Shown here piece after piece: positions 43,731 through 53,069 of a DNA stretch of 64,000 nucleotides (position 1 is the first letter of the stretch; the number at the start of each line of letters is the position of its first letter). The position numbers and the translations under genes are program-made. Below the pieces are notes generated by a model, which ran no database searches, had not been told where the DNA came from, and saw only the letters and a program-made list of their open reading frames with translations. The stretch comes from Planctomycetota bacterium (GTDB lineage Bacteria; Planctomycetota; UBA1135; GCA-002686595): assembly GCA_014237855.1 (NCBI GenBank), contig JABACD010000020.1:25022-89021 (forward strand), in the 5' to 3' direction.

Positions 43731-44789
43731 TCACCTACGGGGCATCCCAGGGGAAGCTTTCTGTGGCCCAACATCCGCGCCAGGGACCTCTTCTTCCTCC
43801 ACGGGGCCAGGAGCCTGATCCAGAGGCTGGTCCGGGGACTCCACGGGGGCGTCACGATACCTGTCATGCAACCAGAAGTACTGCTCCGGGTGCTTCAGGA
43901 TCAGCTTTTCCTGTTCCCGATTCAAAAGTGCCACGATCTCGTCGATCGAGAACTTCGCCAGGTCGCTGGGCTCCACCAAGCGGGTGAACTCAAGCCGGTA
44001 CTGGAAGGGCCGGTCGGTGAGGTAGCAGGAACCAAAGACGATTGGCACGCCCAGCCGCTTCATCAGCACCGCCGCACTGCGCTCGCAACGTGCCAGCCTG
44101 CCAAAGAAGGGGGCAACCACGTGCTTTCCTCGTGGCCTCTGATCCAGCAGCATTCCGATCCAACCGCCGCCCTCCAGGATCGAGGCAATCTGTCGCATGC
44201 CACCCCTGCGCGGGATCACGGTCAGATTCTTGCGCTCACGGACTCGCAAGAGGTAACGGGAGAGATAGCCGTTCTTGGGTGGGCGAGCCAGCACGTAGGC
44301 GGGCACCATTCCAATGTGAGGCATGACCGCCGCCCCGGCCTCCCAGTCCCCCACATGCGGGGTCACCATGATTCCCCCACCTGTGCCCGCCAGGGCCTCC
44401 ATCACTCCATCCACCGCCGTGATCTCGTAGTGCTCCAGCAGGCTCTCCTGAGGAACCTTGCGGTCGAAGGCACAGGAGTCGATCGAGATCCGGAAGAGGT
44501 ACTTGTAAGCCCCCAAGAGCCTTCTGTCGTTGTAGGTGCTCTCCTGCCCCAGGGCCTGGGACATGAACCGTCGGGCAGCATCCCGGTGCCGCCTGTCGAA
44601 ACGAACCGCGAGGCGTGCCACGATGTCCCCTGCGGCATTCTGCATGAAGTGCGGTAGACGACTCACGGTCCCCAAGAGCAGACGTGTGAGCACGTACTCT
44701 GCCAGGGCTGCCGGGCCTCTGCGCTTCCCGAGGTTCTTCGCCTCGTCGAAACGGACCTGGGCTCGGTCGAGGGGCGTGGATTCAACCAT
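43731..44789 (-). CDS. Lipid A biosynthesis acyltransferase, LpxL/HtrB family
   Basis: A 352-residue late acyltransferase that adds a secondary acyl chain to Kdo-lipid A. The catalytic HxxxxD/E box is in VTPHVGDWEAG; IGMLLDQRPRGKHVVAPFFGR and PEQYFWLHDRYR are family signatures. A proline- and glutamate-rich tail of about 40 residues after DRYR is unusual. Start at ATG 44789, overlapping the end of lpxK by eight bases, so the two are translationally coupled. Membrane attachment is likely peripheral, since no strong N-terminal helix is visible. Confidence 0.87.
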   Translation of the reverse strand: MVESTPLDRAQVRFDEAKNLGKRRGPAALAEYVLTRLLLGTVSRLPHFMQNAAGDIVARLAVRFDRRHRDAARRFMSQALGQESTYNDRRLLGAYKYLFRISIDSCAFDRKVPQESLLEHYEITAVDGVMEALAGTGGGIMVTPHVGDWEAGAAVMPHIGMVPAYVLARPPKNGYLSRYLLRVRERKNLTVIPRRGGMRQIASILEGGGWIGMLLDQRPRGKHVVAPFFGRLARCERSAAVLMKRLGVPIVFGSCYLTDRPFQYRLEFTRLVEPSDLAKFSIDEIVALLNREQEKLILKHPEQYFWLHDRYRDAPVESPDQPLDQAPGPVEEEEVPGADVGPQKASPGMPRR

Positions 44790-45876
44790 GAAGTCCACTG
44801 TGCAAGGCGTCGGTCTCGAATGCACGCTGGGACCGAGGTAACGAGTCGAGCAGAGCATTCAGGACCTGCTCTCCACGGGTCAAGACGAGCTCGACCTCGA
44901 GCACGAGATGGGGCACGCCTAGCTCTCGGAGCTTGACCGCGTCCTTGGCCGTGACCAGCAGCTCCCCGGCTTGCGCCAGTTCACGTAACTCGTCGAGCTC
45001 GAAGGAATGGTGATCGGCAAACGCGTGCACATCGCTGATGGTTGCGCCCAGGGAACGCGCCGTACGCTCAAAGGCCTCCGGATTGCCAATCCCGGAGACG
45101 AGCCTGACTGCTCTTCCACGCAGCTCCAGGGGGCTGGTCCGCTTGGCCCCCTCGAGCAAGGCCACCGGACGATGCTCCGCCAGCAGCCGAGCAACACCGG
45201 GGACCACGGCCTGGAGTTGGCTCTCGAGTGCGGCAAGCTCGCTCCCCGAGACGGCATCGGAGCGGGTGATCACGATGGCCGAGGCGCGCGCCAGCGAGTC
45301 AAGACCCTCCCGCAAGAGTCCACGAGGCAGGACATCACAGACGGGAGCCTCGCCCTCCTTCTCTGCCGGCAGGCCCCAGGGACGGGTTGCATCGATCAGG
45401 ACCAGGTCCACGTCTCGCGCCAGCCGTCGATGCTGAAAGCCATCATCCAGCAGAATTGCATCGGCCCCCTGCTTCTCCAGCTCGAGTGCACCACTCACGC
45501 GGTCTGGACGCTGGACCTGGGCCATCCCAGGAAGGAGCAACTCGAAGAGCTTGCCCTCGTCGTTCAGACCACCCTGGCCCCCGTTCTGCTCTTGCGCGCG
45601 GTAGCCGCGGGAGAGCACACCCGGTCGAAAGCCGCGGGACTCCAGTGCCCTGGCAAGCAGCACGACCATGGGCGTCTTGCCCGTCCCACCGACGCTCAGG
45701 TTTCCCACGCTCACCACCGGCATCTGCAGTCGATGAGTCGGCAGCCAGCCGTGGTCGTACAGCCGGTTACGGGTCACCGTCACTGCCTTCATCAAGAAGG
45801 CCGGCACGCGCAGGAACTCGACCGCCCCACCTCGTCGAGCGAGCAGGGCATCCGGGCGAGAACTTCGTTCACCCAT
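44782..45876 (-). CDS. lpxK: Tetraacyldisaccharide 4'-kinase
   Basis: A 364-residue inner-membrane-associated kinase that makes lipid IVA by phosphorylating the 4' position. The P-loop is VSVGNLSVGGTGKTPMV, and DAILLDDGFQHRRLARD is the second diagnostic motif. The N-terminal helix (VEFLRVPAFLMKAVTVTRNRLYDHG, in parts) is usual for the family. ATG 45876. The acyltransferase follows with an eight-base overlap. Confidence 0.94.
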   Translation of the reverse strand: MGERSSRPDALLARRGGAVEFLRVPAFLMKAVTVTRNRLYDHGWLPTHRLQMPVVSVGNLSVGGTGKTPMVVLLARALESRGFRPGVLSRGYRAQEQNGGQGGLNDEGKLFELLLPGMAQVQRPDRVSGALELEKQGADAILLDDGFQHRRLARDVDLVLIDATRPWGLPAEKEGEAPVCDVLPRGLLREGLDSLARASAIVITRSDAVSGSELAALESQLQAVVPGVARLLAEHRPVALLEGAKRTSPLELRGRAVRLVSGIGNPEAFERTARSLGATISDVHAFADHHSFELDELRELAQAGELLVTAKDAVKLRELGVPHLVLEVELVLTRGEQVLNALLDSLPRSQRAFETDALHSGLHG

Positions 45877-45915
45877 GGGCCTTCTTAGCTCCTGGGAGTT
45901 CTCGGCTGGGGCGAA

Positions 45916-46131
45916 CTAGAGAGAGGCCGGCGAGTCCTCGTCGGGAATCAATTCGATCAGGCCTCGCTCCATCTCAAGGAAGGCGATCTTGATCGGATTC
46001 TTCTCGCGTGTCTCGATCATCGGGGCCGCGCCACGGATCAGTTCACGAACGCGCTTTTGGAGCAGCGCGGTCTTGTGGAAAGATCCGCAGACGGACTTCT
46101 GGAGACGTTGAGGGAGTGTCTGGTGTTCCAT
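45916..46131 (-). CDS. rpoZ: RNA polymerase omega subunit-like protein
   Basis: A 71-residue protein. FHKTALLQKRVRELIRGAAPM lines up with the omega helix that normally contains the FxLVxxAAxRARQL pattern, and NPIKIAFLEMERGLIEL with the IALREIEEG segment. Omega helps assemble the polymerase beta' subunit. The first residue is ATG 46131. It lies between the fused HAD-kinase gene and lpxK on the same strand. Family assignment rests on two short blocks, so it is moderate. Confidence 0.65.
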   Translation of the reverse strand: MEHQTLPQRLQKSVCGSFHKTALLQKRVRELIRGAAPMIETREKNPIKIAFLEMERGLIELIPDEDSPASL

Positions 46132-46241
46132 GCGCGCAGGTGGAGGATCTGGGCTATTGGCGCACCTTGGCGCCTGATCCTGAACCGCGGAGTCTAGCCC
46201 ACTGGGGTAACCAGAGACAAGCATTCCAGCCTCAATCGGAC

Positions 46242-47546
46242 TCAAGAATCAGGCCCCAGGGGGTTCCTGGCGTCCAGGACGAGGTCCGCATGCGTCCGCG
46301 GCGGGCACGAGAGATCGAATCCCTTCTGAGCAGGAAGGTAGCGGCCCCGGGTCCTCTCCAGCTCCGCACTGTCCCCGAGCGGCAGACAGCGCGCCGCTAC
46401 CCGCCTCAGGAGCAGACCTTCGGGCACATCCAGGTAGACAACCCTCTCCAGAAGAGCGCGGAGGCGTGGGTGCAGCAAGTAGAGCCCCTCGAGGACCAAG
46501 AGCGCCCCACGAGGCACCTCGATCCGGCTGGACTCACCGTCCTCGAGGTCCAGGTCCAGGCCCACATCAAGGCCCTGGCAATGGGGTTCGAGGACCTCAT
46601 CGATCAGCTGCTGAAGTTTCCAGACGCGATCGGGGAGCTCCAGGGGTGAGTCCACCGGTTCGCACCCGTGACCCGTACGGGCCGGTCGATCGGGGCGCAG
46701 GAAGTCGTCGAGCCTAACCAGGACCGCATCGCGCCCAGTGGCCCGCAGGTGCCTTACCACGTCACGCCCGAACAAGGACTTGCCCGCACCCGAGCGGCCC
46801 GTGATGCCGAGGCTCTTGGCTCCCCCGGCCGCACCTTCGAGGCCCAGCTCTCTCAGCGTCTCTTCGATCCAACGCGAGCGCCCACGCAAGCGTGGTAGCA
46901 GCTCACCGAAGTCATCGATCAGGGCCTCGCAAGAGACCTCTTCACCTCGCGGAGCGAAGCCATTGCGTAGATGTACATGAGGCAACCCATTCGCATGGGC
47001 CGCATCGCGATCCCCAGCACGATCCCCCACCATCACTGCGCTGCGGGTCCCAAAGGTCAGCAAGAGGTCCTCGATCATGTCCGCCTTCGTACGCACGCCT
47101 GGCGAATCAAGGCAACGCCCCTGTGCGATGAAAGCATGTAGCTCCACCTTGTTCATCGCCGAGTCCAGATAGCCTTGTGAGCAGTTGCTGGCGATTCCCA
47201 TCGGAACGCCAGCCTGCATCAACTCCGTGAGAACCTGGGTAACGCCGGGCAGGAGAGCGGCGCTTCCCGACTCGAGAGCAAAGTGCTCCTCCTCGATGCA
47301 GCGGTCCATGACCAGCTTGCGCTGAGTGGGGCCCAGGTCCTCGAACAGCTGGTCGAAACCCTCGGCTAGCGGGAGCCCCACGAGTGACATCCACTGCTCC
47401 GCCGTGGGAATCTCACGGTCGAGCCCCAGCTCCTCGAAGGCTCTCCGTGCCCCGACTCGCGCCGCGGGAATCCAAAATCGATCCGTGGCAAGCAGGGTCC
47501 CATCGAGGTCGAAGAGGACAGCGTCGAAGGGGAAGGGCTCGTCCAT
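46242..47546 (-). CDS. HAD-family phosphatase fused to a uridine-kinase-like P-loop domain
   Basis: 434 residues. The first half is a HAD hydrolase: VLFDLDGTLLATD (nucleophile Asp), GIASNCSQGYLDSA (motif II Ser), and AVMVGDRAGDRDAAHANG (motif IV). The second half has a P-loop LGITGRSGAGKSLFGRDV, VRLDDFLRPDRPAR, and LLVLEGLYLLHPRL, resembling uridine kinase or phosphoribulokinase. A phosphatase and a kinase in one chain could act on the same sugar or nucleotide pool in opposite directions; the substrate is unknown. Start at ATG 47546. Confidence 0.83.
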   Translation of the reverse strand: MDEPFPFDAVLFDLDGTLLATDRFWIPAARVGARRAFEELGLDREIPTAEQWMSLVGLPLAEGFDQLFEDLGPTQRKLVMDRCIEEEHFALESGSAALLPGVTQVLTELMQAGVPMGIASNCSQGYLDSAMNKVELHAFIAQGRCLDSPGVRTKADMIEDLLLTFGTRSAVMVGDRAGDRDAAHANGLPHVHLRNGFAPRGEEVSCEALIDDFGELLPRLRGRSRWIEETLRELGLEGAAGGAKSLGITGRSGAGKSLFGRDVVRHLRATGRDAVLVRLDDFLRPDRPARTGHGCEPVDSPLELPDRVWKLQQLIDEVLEPHCQGLDVGLDLDLEDGESSRIEVPRGALLVLEGLYLLHPRLRALLERVVYLDVPEGLLLRRVAARCLPLGDSAELERTRGRYLPAQKGFDLSCPPRTHADLVLDARNPLGPDS

Positions 47547-47619
47547 GGGGTGGAGCATAGCCTCCGCCGAAGTGCCGCACACGTCCGATGTTGAGAGACG
47601 GGCAGCCCGCCCCGCCTCT

Positions 47620-48690
47620 CTAACGCGCCCAGCCTCCTTCGATCAGCGCCCCTCGCAGCACCTCGATGGCCCGCTCATACTCGTCGAGCGGCAGATGCTC
47701 GTCAGGAGTGTGGTCCAGGGTGCTGTCTCCCGGTCCGTAGGCCACGATCGGGCAACCCCAGCGGGGCCCGACCACGTTCATGTCCGAGGTCCCTGTCTTC
47801 TTCTTGAGTACACCACGGCCATCGTGCTTGAGGATCGAGCGGCGAAGAGCTCGTGCCAGAGGCGTGGTGCCCTTGGATCCCCAGGCCGACTCATGTCCAT
47901 AGAACTCGTGGGAGACCTCCGGAGCGTGAGTCGCGACGATCTCCTCGAGCACAGCTGTATCGAACTCAGGCGGTAATCGGAAGCCGAAGCGGACGTGAAC
48001 TCGATCGTACAGTCCATCCGTCGAGGTCACGAACTCCTGGAGGCTCGGCAGGACCTGATCAAAGAGTCGTGGCCTGTCCTCGTTGTACTGATCACACCAG
48101 GACTTGAAGGCTTGCCACAGCGCCGCAGCCGCCTCGGCCACGGCTGGCAGTGGGCCGGCCGAGTGGCCGCCAGGTGCGACGAAATCCGCTGTGAAGCGCA
48201 GACAGCCCTTGTAGCCGATGGTCACCGCATCCCATCCACTGGGCTCACCGATGATGCAAGCCTCGGGCGCGAAGCACTCTCTGGCATGGCGTGCCCCGCG
48301 CGATGTCTCGACCTCCTCCTCCACGCAGCCGACCACGATCAGGTCCACTCCTGGGGTGGGATCTACCTGAGCGACCGCTCGTGTGAAGGTTGCGATCGAG
48401 CCCTTGGCATCCACCGACCCTCTTCCGTAGAGCACACCCGATTCGATGCGCACCGGAACCTCCCCTGGGACGGTATCAATGTGACCAAGCAGGACGATCG
48501 AGCGCTGCGGCCCACCATCAGCCGGAGGCCCCCCCGCTCGAATTCCCACGGCGTTTCCAACCTCGTCGACATGCGCATCGAAGCCGTGACTGTTCATATG
48601 GCCGACAAGCAGCTCCGCAGCGGCGCTCTCCTCGCGAGAGACGCTCGGCGTTGCCACCAGGGAGTGCAGGAGTTCGATGTTGGTGTTCAT
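47620..48690 (-). CDS. lysK: LysW-dependent carboxypeptidase/deacylase LysK (M20 family)
   Basis: A 356-residue metallopeptidase that releases the finished amino acid (lysine or ornithine) from the C-terminal Glu of LysW. The M20 zinc site is visible: LLGHIDTVPG, GRGSVDAKG, CVEEEVETSRGAR (catalytic EE) and GEPSGWD. A last His lies in TLDHTPDEHLPL. The order of the operon and the ATGA overlap with lysJ support this role over ArgE or DapE. Last gene of the LysW operon. Confidence 0.9.
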   Translation of the reverse strand: MNTNIELLHSLVATPSVSREESAAAELLVGHMNSHGFDAHVDEVGNAVGIRAGGPPADGGPQRSIVLLGHIDTVPGEVPVRIESGVLYGRGSVDAKGSIATFTRAVAQVDPTPGVDLIVVGCVEEEVETSRGARHARECFAPEACIIGEPSGWDAVTIGYKGCLRFTADFVAPGGHSAGPLPAVAEAAAALWQAFKSWCDQYNEDRPRLFDQVLPSLQEFVTSTDGLYDRVHVRFGFRLPPEFDTAVLEEIVATHAPEVSHEFYGHESAWGSKGTTPLARALRRSILKHDGRGVLKKKTGTSDMNVVGPRWGCPIVAYGPGDSTLDHTPDEHLPLDEYERAIEVLRGALIEGGWAR

Positions 48691-49892
48691 CGCGCCGCAC
48701 CCTCGACGGTGAGCTCCGCCAGCACCTCACCGACCGCCTTCACCACATGCTCGAGGTCTTCCTTCTCGATGATCAGAGGTGGAAGGAAGCGCAGCACCGT
48801 GGGCCCCGCCGGTAGCGCAATGATTCCACGCTCCTGAAGCGCAGCCAGGACCGGTGCAACGCGACAGCGAAGATCGAGGGCCACCATCAGCCCCAGACCA
48901 CGCACCTCGCGAACCTGGGCCGAATCGATCTCTCCAAGGGCAGTCCTGAACCACTGCCCGAGCTCCTCGGCGCGCTCCACCAAACGGTCCTCGACCAGTG
49001 TCCTCAAGGTCGCGTTGCCAGCGGCGCACGCCAGGGGATTGCCGCCAAAGGTGGAGCCGTGGTGTCCGACCTTCAGCTCGCAGACTCCTGGACCCAGGCC
49101 GATGGCTCCCATCGCCAGCCCGCCCCCGATCGCCTTGCCCATGGTCAGAATGTCGGGAACGATTCCGTAGTGCTCGAAGGCAAACCGCCGGCCTGTCCTG
49201 CCGAAGCCAGACTGCACCTCGTCCAGGATCAGAAGGGCGCCACGCTCGTCGCAGAGCGCCCGAAGACCACGAAGAAACTCCGGCGTGGCCAGACGCACTC
49301 CCCCCTCTCCCTGCACCACCTCGACGATCACGCAAGCGGTGTCATCTCCAACTAGCTCTGCGAATCCGTCCAGCTTCCCATAGGGAGCGTGCTGAACGGC
49401 TCCGATCAAGGGCTCAAAGGGCTCGCGATACTTCTTGTCCCAGGTGCAGGCCAGCGCCCCCATCGTTCGTCCATGAAATCCCCGCTGGGCGGCAACGATT
49501 CCCGGGCGCCCCGTCGTCAGCCGGGCAAACTTGAGCGCCCCTTCAATCGACTCGGCACCCGAGTTACAGAGGAAGACCCGGTCAAAACCCTCCGGCAAGA
49601 AGGCGGTCAAGCGCTCCTGAAACTCCGCTCGCTGGTCGTTGGGGAAGGACCCTGCCAGCGTGGTCAGTGTCCCCACCTGGTTCGAGACGGCCTGCACCAC
49701 CCGCGGGTGGGCGTGGCCGAGGTTGGCCACACCATGACCGGCCGCGCAGTCGATGTACTGCTTGCCGTCTGCATCCCACAGGTGGGCCCCCTTGCCACGC
49801 ACCATGGCCACGTCCTTCGTTGGATACACGCCACTTGTGTGAGCCAGTTCACGCTCACGCAGGCTCTCGTTGGTGTTCTTGCTCGTGCTCAT
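48687..49892 (-). CDS. lysJ: LysW-gamma-lysine/ornithine aminotransferase LysJ
   Basis: A 401-residue class III PLP aminotransferase that converts the carrier-bound semialdehyde to the amine. PLP sites are visible: [43 protein letters not shown], and the Schiff-base Lys in [14 protein letters not shown]. Acetylornithine aminotransferases (ArgD) look alike, so the carrier-protein role comes from the operon. It starts two bases after lysZ and overlaps lysK. Confidence 0.9.
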   Translation of the reverse strand: MSTSKNTNESLRERELAHTSGVYPTKDVAMVRGKGAHLWDADGKQYIDCAAGHGVANLGHAHPRVVQAVSNQVGTLTTLAGSFPNDQRAEFQERLTAFLPEGFDRVFLCNSGAESIEGALKFARLTTGRPGIVAAQRGFHGRTMGALACTWDKKYREPFEPLIGAVQHAPYGKLDGFAELVGDDTACVIVEVVQGEGGVRLATPEFLRGLRALCDERGALLILDEVQSGFGRTGRRFAFEHYGIVPDILTMGKAIGGGLAMGAIGLGPGVCELKVGHHGSTFGGNPLACAAGNATLRTLVEDRLVERAEELGQWFRTALGEIDSAQVREVRGLGLMVALDLRCRVAPVLAALQERGIIALPAGPTVLRFLPPLIIEKEDLEHVVKAVGEVLAELTVEGAAR

Positions 49893-49894
49893 TG

Positions 49895-50710
49895 TCAGCC
49901 TCCCAGGAGCACGGTTCCAGCCCCATCCAGTGCCTCTCTGACCGGGCTCGCGTGTCTCGCGTCGCCCAAGATGACCCGCGAAACGCCACCGTCGAGGGCC
50001 TCCTTGGCCCCCAGCATCTTGATTCGCATGCGTCCCTGGGCGAACTCCATGGCCGCCTCGAACTCCGCCGGAGGAACCTCTTCGATCAGGCTGTCCTCGT
50101 CAGGGAAATCCTTCAGCAGGCCCGGCACATTCGACAGCAACATCAGGGTCTCCGCACCGAGTGCGGCCGCGGTGCGCGCTGCTGCGCGATCGCCATCGAC
50201 ATTGATCGCCTCTCCATCAACGCTGCACCCCGGAGGAGTGAGCACGGGCAGGTAGCCCGCCGACATCAAGGACTGCAGGAGCTCGACGTTGACCCGCTCG
50301 ACCGTACCCGTCCAGGTATCGCGAATGATGCGAGTCTTGCCGTTCTCGACCGCGCGAAGTCCCTTCTTGCGCTTGCCCTCCCAGATACGGCCATCCAGTC
50401 CTGAGAGCCCCACCGCATTGATACCCAGGCCCTGCAAGCGCTCGACAATGCCCTTGTTCACAGAACCGCAGTAGACCATCTCGAAGATCTCGATCGCCTT
50501 GCGATCAGTCAGGCGGCTCGTGAATCCAGAGGGTGAGGTCACGAACTGAGGCGGATGCCCAAGAGCCGTTGCGACGCGGTTGGTCTCGGCGGACCCACCG
50601 TGAACGAGGACCAACGGCACGCCGTCGTGGACGAGGGACGCGACGTCCGCGCAGAGGGCATCGAGGTCGATTCCCTCGCTTCCGCCTACCTTGATGATTA
50701 TGGGTTGCAT
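49895..50710 (-). CDS. lysZ: LysW-linked amino-acid kinase LysZ
   Basis: A 271-residue amino-acid kinase of the acetylglutamate kinase family that phosphorylates the side-chain carboxylate of carrier-bound glutamate or alpha-aminoadipate. IIKVGGSEGID and LVLVHGGSAETN form the phosphate site, INVDGDRAAARTAAAL the acidic motif, and GRMRIKMLGAKEAL the C-terminal Lys. Start at ATG 50710; an upstream in-frame start would overlap lysY. Second-to-last enzyme order lysY-lysZ-lysJ is as in Thermus. Confidence 0.9.
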   Translation of the reverse strand: MQPIIIKVGGSEGIDLDALCADVASLVHDGVPLVLVHGGSAETNRVATALGHPPQFVTSPSGFTSRLTDRKAIEIFEMVYCGSVNKGIVERLQGLGINAVGLSGLDGRIWEGKRKKGLRAVENGKTRIIRDTWTGTVERVNVELLQSLMSAGYLPVLTPPGCSVDGEAINVDGDRAAARTAAALGAETLMLLSNVPGLLKDFPDEDSLIEEVPPAEFEAAMEFAQGRMRIKMLGAKEALDGGVSRVILGDARHASPVREALDGAGTVLLGG

Positions 50711-50738
50711 GATTACTGCTCTCGGTGATCGCTCTGGA

Positions 50739-51764
50739 TCAGACGGGGTGAAGACCTGGAAAATCGAGCCCCATGTGCTCATCGAATCCGCACATCAGGT
50801 TCATGCTCTGCACAGCTGAGCCGGACGCTCCCTTCACAAGGTTGTCGATTGCGCCAATGACCACGACCCGGTTGGTGGCTGGGTCCTTCTGGAAGCCGAC
50901 GTCCGCGTAGTTGCTGCCCGCCAGGATCTTGGGCTCGGGAAAGCGGTACAGGCCCTGGCGCTCCTTGACGATCCGCACGAAGGGCTCGGAGTTGTAGCAC
51001 TCGCGATAGAGCCCCCAGATCGACTTCTCGTCCATGTCCTGGTTCAGGAACACATGGGCCGTGCAGAGCACTCCACGCACCATCTCCACCGCCGTGGCAG
51101 AAAAGTGCAGCGTTGGTGCACCGAGCACCATCTCCATCTCCGCCTGGTGGCGATGACCGGTCGGCGCGAAGGAGCGCACGCAGCCGACCCGCTCGGGGTG
51201 GTGGGAAGCAGCACCGGCCTTGGCCCCTCCCTCGGAGGACCCCACCTTGACCTCGACCACCGCCGACTCGATCAAGCCGTGCTGTGCCAGCGGCATCAGG
51301 GAGAGGTTGACCGCGGTTGCATTGCAGCCGACTCCACTGGCGTATTGCGCTCCCTGCAGGGCTTCCCGGGAGAACTCCGGCAGCCCATAGACGAAGCGGT
51401 CGAGCCACTCAGGGGCAGGATGCTCGCTGCCGTACCAGCGAGAGTAGCTCGCGGAGTCGTTCAGTCGGAAGTCGGCGGAGAGGTCGACGATGCGCTCTGC
51501 ACAACCGGCAAACTCCTCGATGCGCTTCGAGGCCTCCCCGTGGGGCAGGGCCAGGAAGAGCACGTCTACCGGGCTGATCTCAGACGGGCTGCTGAACTTG
51601 AGGGTCGTGCGCCCACGCAGGTTCGGGTGAACCGAGTGCACGAACCTGCCCTTCGAGCGCTCAGAGGTGCACTGGACAACCTCGACCTCCGGGTGTGCAA
51701 GCAGCAGTCGCAGCAGCTCTCCCCCCGCATACCCCGACCCACCGATGATGCTGGCCCGAATCAC
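50739..51764 (-). CDS. lysY: LysW-linked phosphate reductase LysY
   Basis: A 341-residue NADPH-dependent reductase of the ArgC family that converts the acyl phosphate to the semialdehyde. It has the Rossmann loop IIGGSGYAGGELLRLL, the catalytic cysteine in SGVGCNATAVNLS, GSSEGGAKAG and HRHQAEME. GTG 51764 overlaps the stop of lysX (GTGA). ArgC homology alone cannot decide glutamate versus aminoadipate. Confidence 0.9.
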   Translation of the reverse strand: MIRASIIGGSGYAGGELLRLLLAHPEVEVVQCTSERSKGRFVHSVHPNLRGRTTLKFSSPSEISPVDVLFLALPHGEASKRIEEFAGCAERIVDLSADFRLNDSASYSRWYGSEHPAPEWLDRFVYGLPEFSREALQGAQYASGVGCNATAVNLSLMPLAQHGLIESAVVEVKVGSSEGGAKAGAASHHPERVGCVRSFAPTGHRHQAEMEMVLGAPTLHFSATAVEMVRGVLCTAHVFLNQDMDEKSIWGLYRECYNSEPFVRIVKERQGLYRFPEPKILAGSNYADVGFQKDPATNRVVVIGAIDNLVKGASGSAVQSMNLMCGFDEHMGLDFPGLHPV

Positions 51765-52684
51765 GAGGCTCCTCCGGTGGGTTGCTGAGCAGCATCGACC
51801 GCTGCAGCTCGCTGGGCCGGAACCAGCTCACGTCCCTCGGCCACCTCCAGCAGGAAGTCCACCACCTTCGCCGGCAGATCAACACCCGTCGGCTCCACGG
51901 AGTTCTTGAACTCCATGGTGTAGTTCACCTCACAGACGAGCAAGCCACGTGATGACTCGAGCAGGTCGACGGCCAGGATTCCACCCCCAACGGCCTGAGC
52001 CGCATTCACGGCAATCTCGCGTAGCTCGTCAGTGACAGGATAGTTTGTCACCTGTCCACCCTGAGCGGTATTCGTGATCCAGTGCTCGGAGTGACGCGCG
52101 ATGGCACAAAGGACCTCTCCGCCAGCTACGAACGCTCGCAGGTCGCGGCCGGGCTTCTCGATGTGCTCTTGGATGTAGAAGATCGAGTGATGGTAGGTAC
52201 CCAGCGTGGCCTTGTGCTCCAGGATTGCCTCAGCCGCCTCGCGGTCGTTGACGCGGGCCAGCAGGCGCCCCCAGGAGCCAACAGCAGGCTTGAGGATGGC
52301 GGGGTAGCCGAGCTCTTCGATCGCCTCGAGGGCGGACTCCGGGGTGAACGCAACCCTTGCCCTGGGTTGCGCTACCCCCGCATTCGAGAGAGCGAGATTG
52401 GTGGCCATCTTGTCACCACAGACCTCGGCTACCTGCCAGCTGTTCACGCAAGGAACACCCCAGTTCTCGATCACACGTATGGCCGCCAGTGCCCGCGAGT
52501 GACTGATACAGCGCTCGAGCATCGCATCGACCTGAGTGATGTCTTCACGGGCGCCATCGGCATCCAACGACAGGGGCACCGCCTCGATATGAAAGCGCTT
52601 GACATCAACGCCGCGCTTCTCGAGTTCGGTGAAGATCATCTTCTCTTCCAGTCGAATGCGGGCGTGTAGGACTCCGATTTGCAT
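51761..52684 (-). CDS. lysX: LysW ligase LysX/ArgX (ATP-grasp)
   Basis: A 307-residue ATP-grasp ligase that attaches alpha-aminoadipate (LysX) or glutamate (ArgX) to the C-terminal Glu of LysW. Motifs are ILKPAVGSWGRLLARV, IQEHIEKPGRDLRAFV, WITNTAQGG and CEVNYTMEFKNSV. RimK is a relative, but the latter motif and the operon point to LysX/ArgX. Start at ATG 52684, 43 bases after lysW. Which substrate is used is not clear from sequence. Confidence 0.9.
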   Translation of the reverse strand: MQIGVLHARIRLEEKMIFTELEKRGVDVKRFHIEAVPLSLDADGAREDITQVDAMLERCISHSRALAAIRVIENWGVPCVNSWQVAEVCGDKMATNLALSNAGVAQPRARVAFTPESALEAIEELGYPAILKPAVGSWGRLLARVNDREAAEAILEHKATLGTYHHSIFYIQEHIEKPGRDLRAFVAGGEVLCAIARHSEHWITNTAQGGQVTNYPVTDELREIAVNAAQAVGGGILAVDLLESSRGLLVCEVNYTMEFKNSVEPTGVDLPAKVVDFLLEVAEGRELVPAQRAAAVDAAQQPTGGAS

Positions 52685-52727
52685 GGCTCTGGCTCCGTGT
52701 TGGTTCTTGTTCTTGGTCGACTGAAGA

Positions 52728-52913
52728 CTACTCGCCCCAGTCCTCTTCAACCTCGGGAGCAAGGGCAAGGCTGAAGGGCTCGAGGCTGGTGACCTCGAGT
52801 TCTGCACCGCACTCCTCACAGGGAAGGATCTCGTTGGCCATCACGCCCTCTTCGCGCTTGATCTGGGCATCGCACTCGGGGCAAGCAGTTGTGGTCTCGG
52901 TGGTATTGGACAT
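52728..52913 (-). CDS. lysW: Amino-group carrier protein LysW
   Basis: A 61-residue acidic carrier. The intermediate is held on the gamma-carboxyl of the last glutamate; the conserved tail EDWGE is exact. A zinc knuckle is formed by CPECDAQ and CEECGAEL. ATG 52913. A frame extends upstream to 52991 but is not needed. The cluster contains every carrier-dependent step, so it makes ornithine/arginine, lysine, or both. No homocitrate synthase or homoaconitase gene is in the window, so the lysine branch cannot be confirmed here. Confidence 0.95.
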   Translation of the reverse strand: MSNTTETTTACPECDAQIKREEGVMANEILPCEECGAELEVTSLEPFSLALAPEVEEDWGE

Positions 52914-52985
52914 GGGTCTGAATCCTCTTGATTCTGGTGGTCTTGGGGAGGCCTCGAGCTCTCGAGGCCCTTGTGGTCTGAACAG

Positions 52986-53030
52986 GTACAAAAGAACGGC
53001 CGCCGGGGCTCTAAGAGCTCCGGCGGCCGT
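52986..53030 (-). terminator. Terminator-like hairpin upstream of lysW (possible attenuator)
   Basis: Read on the minus strand, arms at 53030-53015 and 53011-52996 form an 11-bp GC-rich stem, one A-C mismatch, four more pairs and a three-base loop. TCTTTTGT follows the stem, as in intrinsic terminators. It lies between the proposed leader and lysW. On the plus strand the mismatch becomes a G-U pair and the tail is TTGGTTCTTT, so the plus direction could terminate as well; no plus-strand gene precedes it. Confidence 0.65.
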
Positions 53031-53069
53031 TTGGTTCTTTGTCGTCTCGATGCGAACGAAGGTCCAAAT

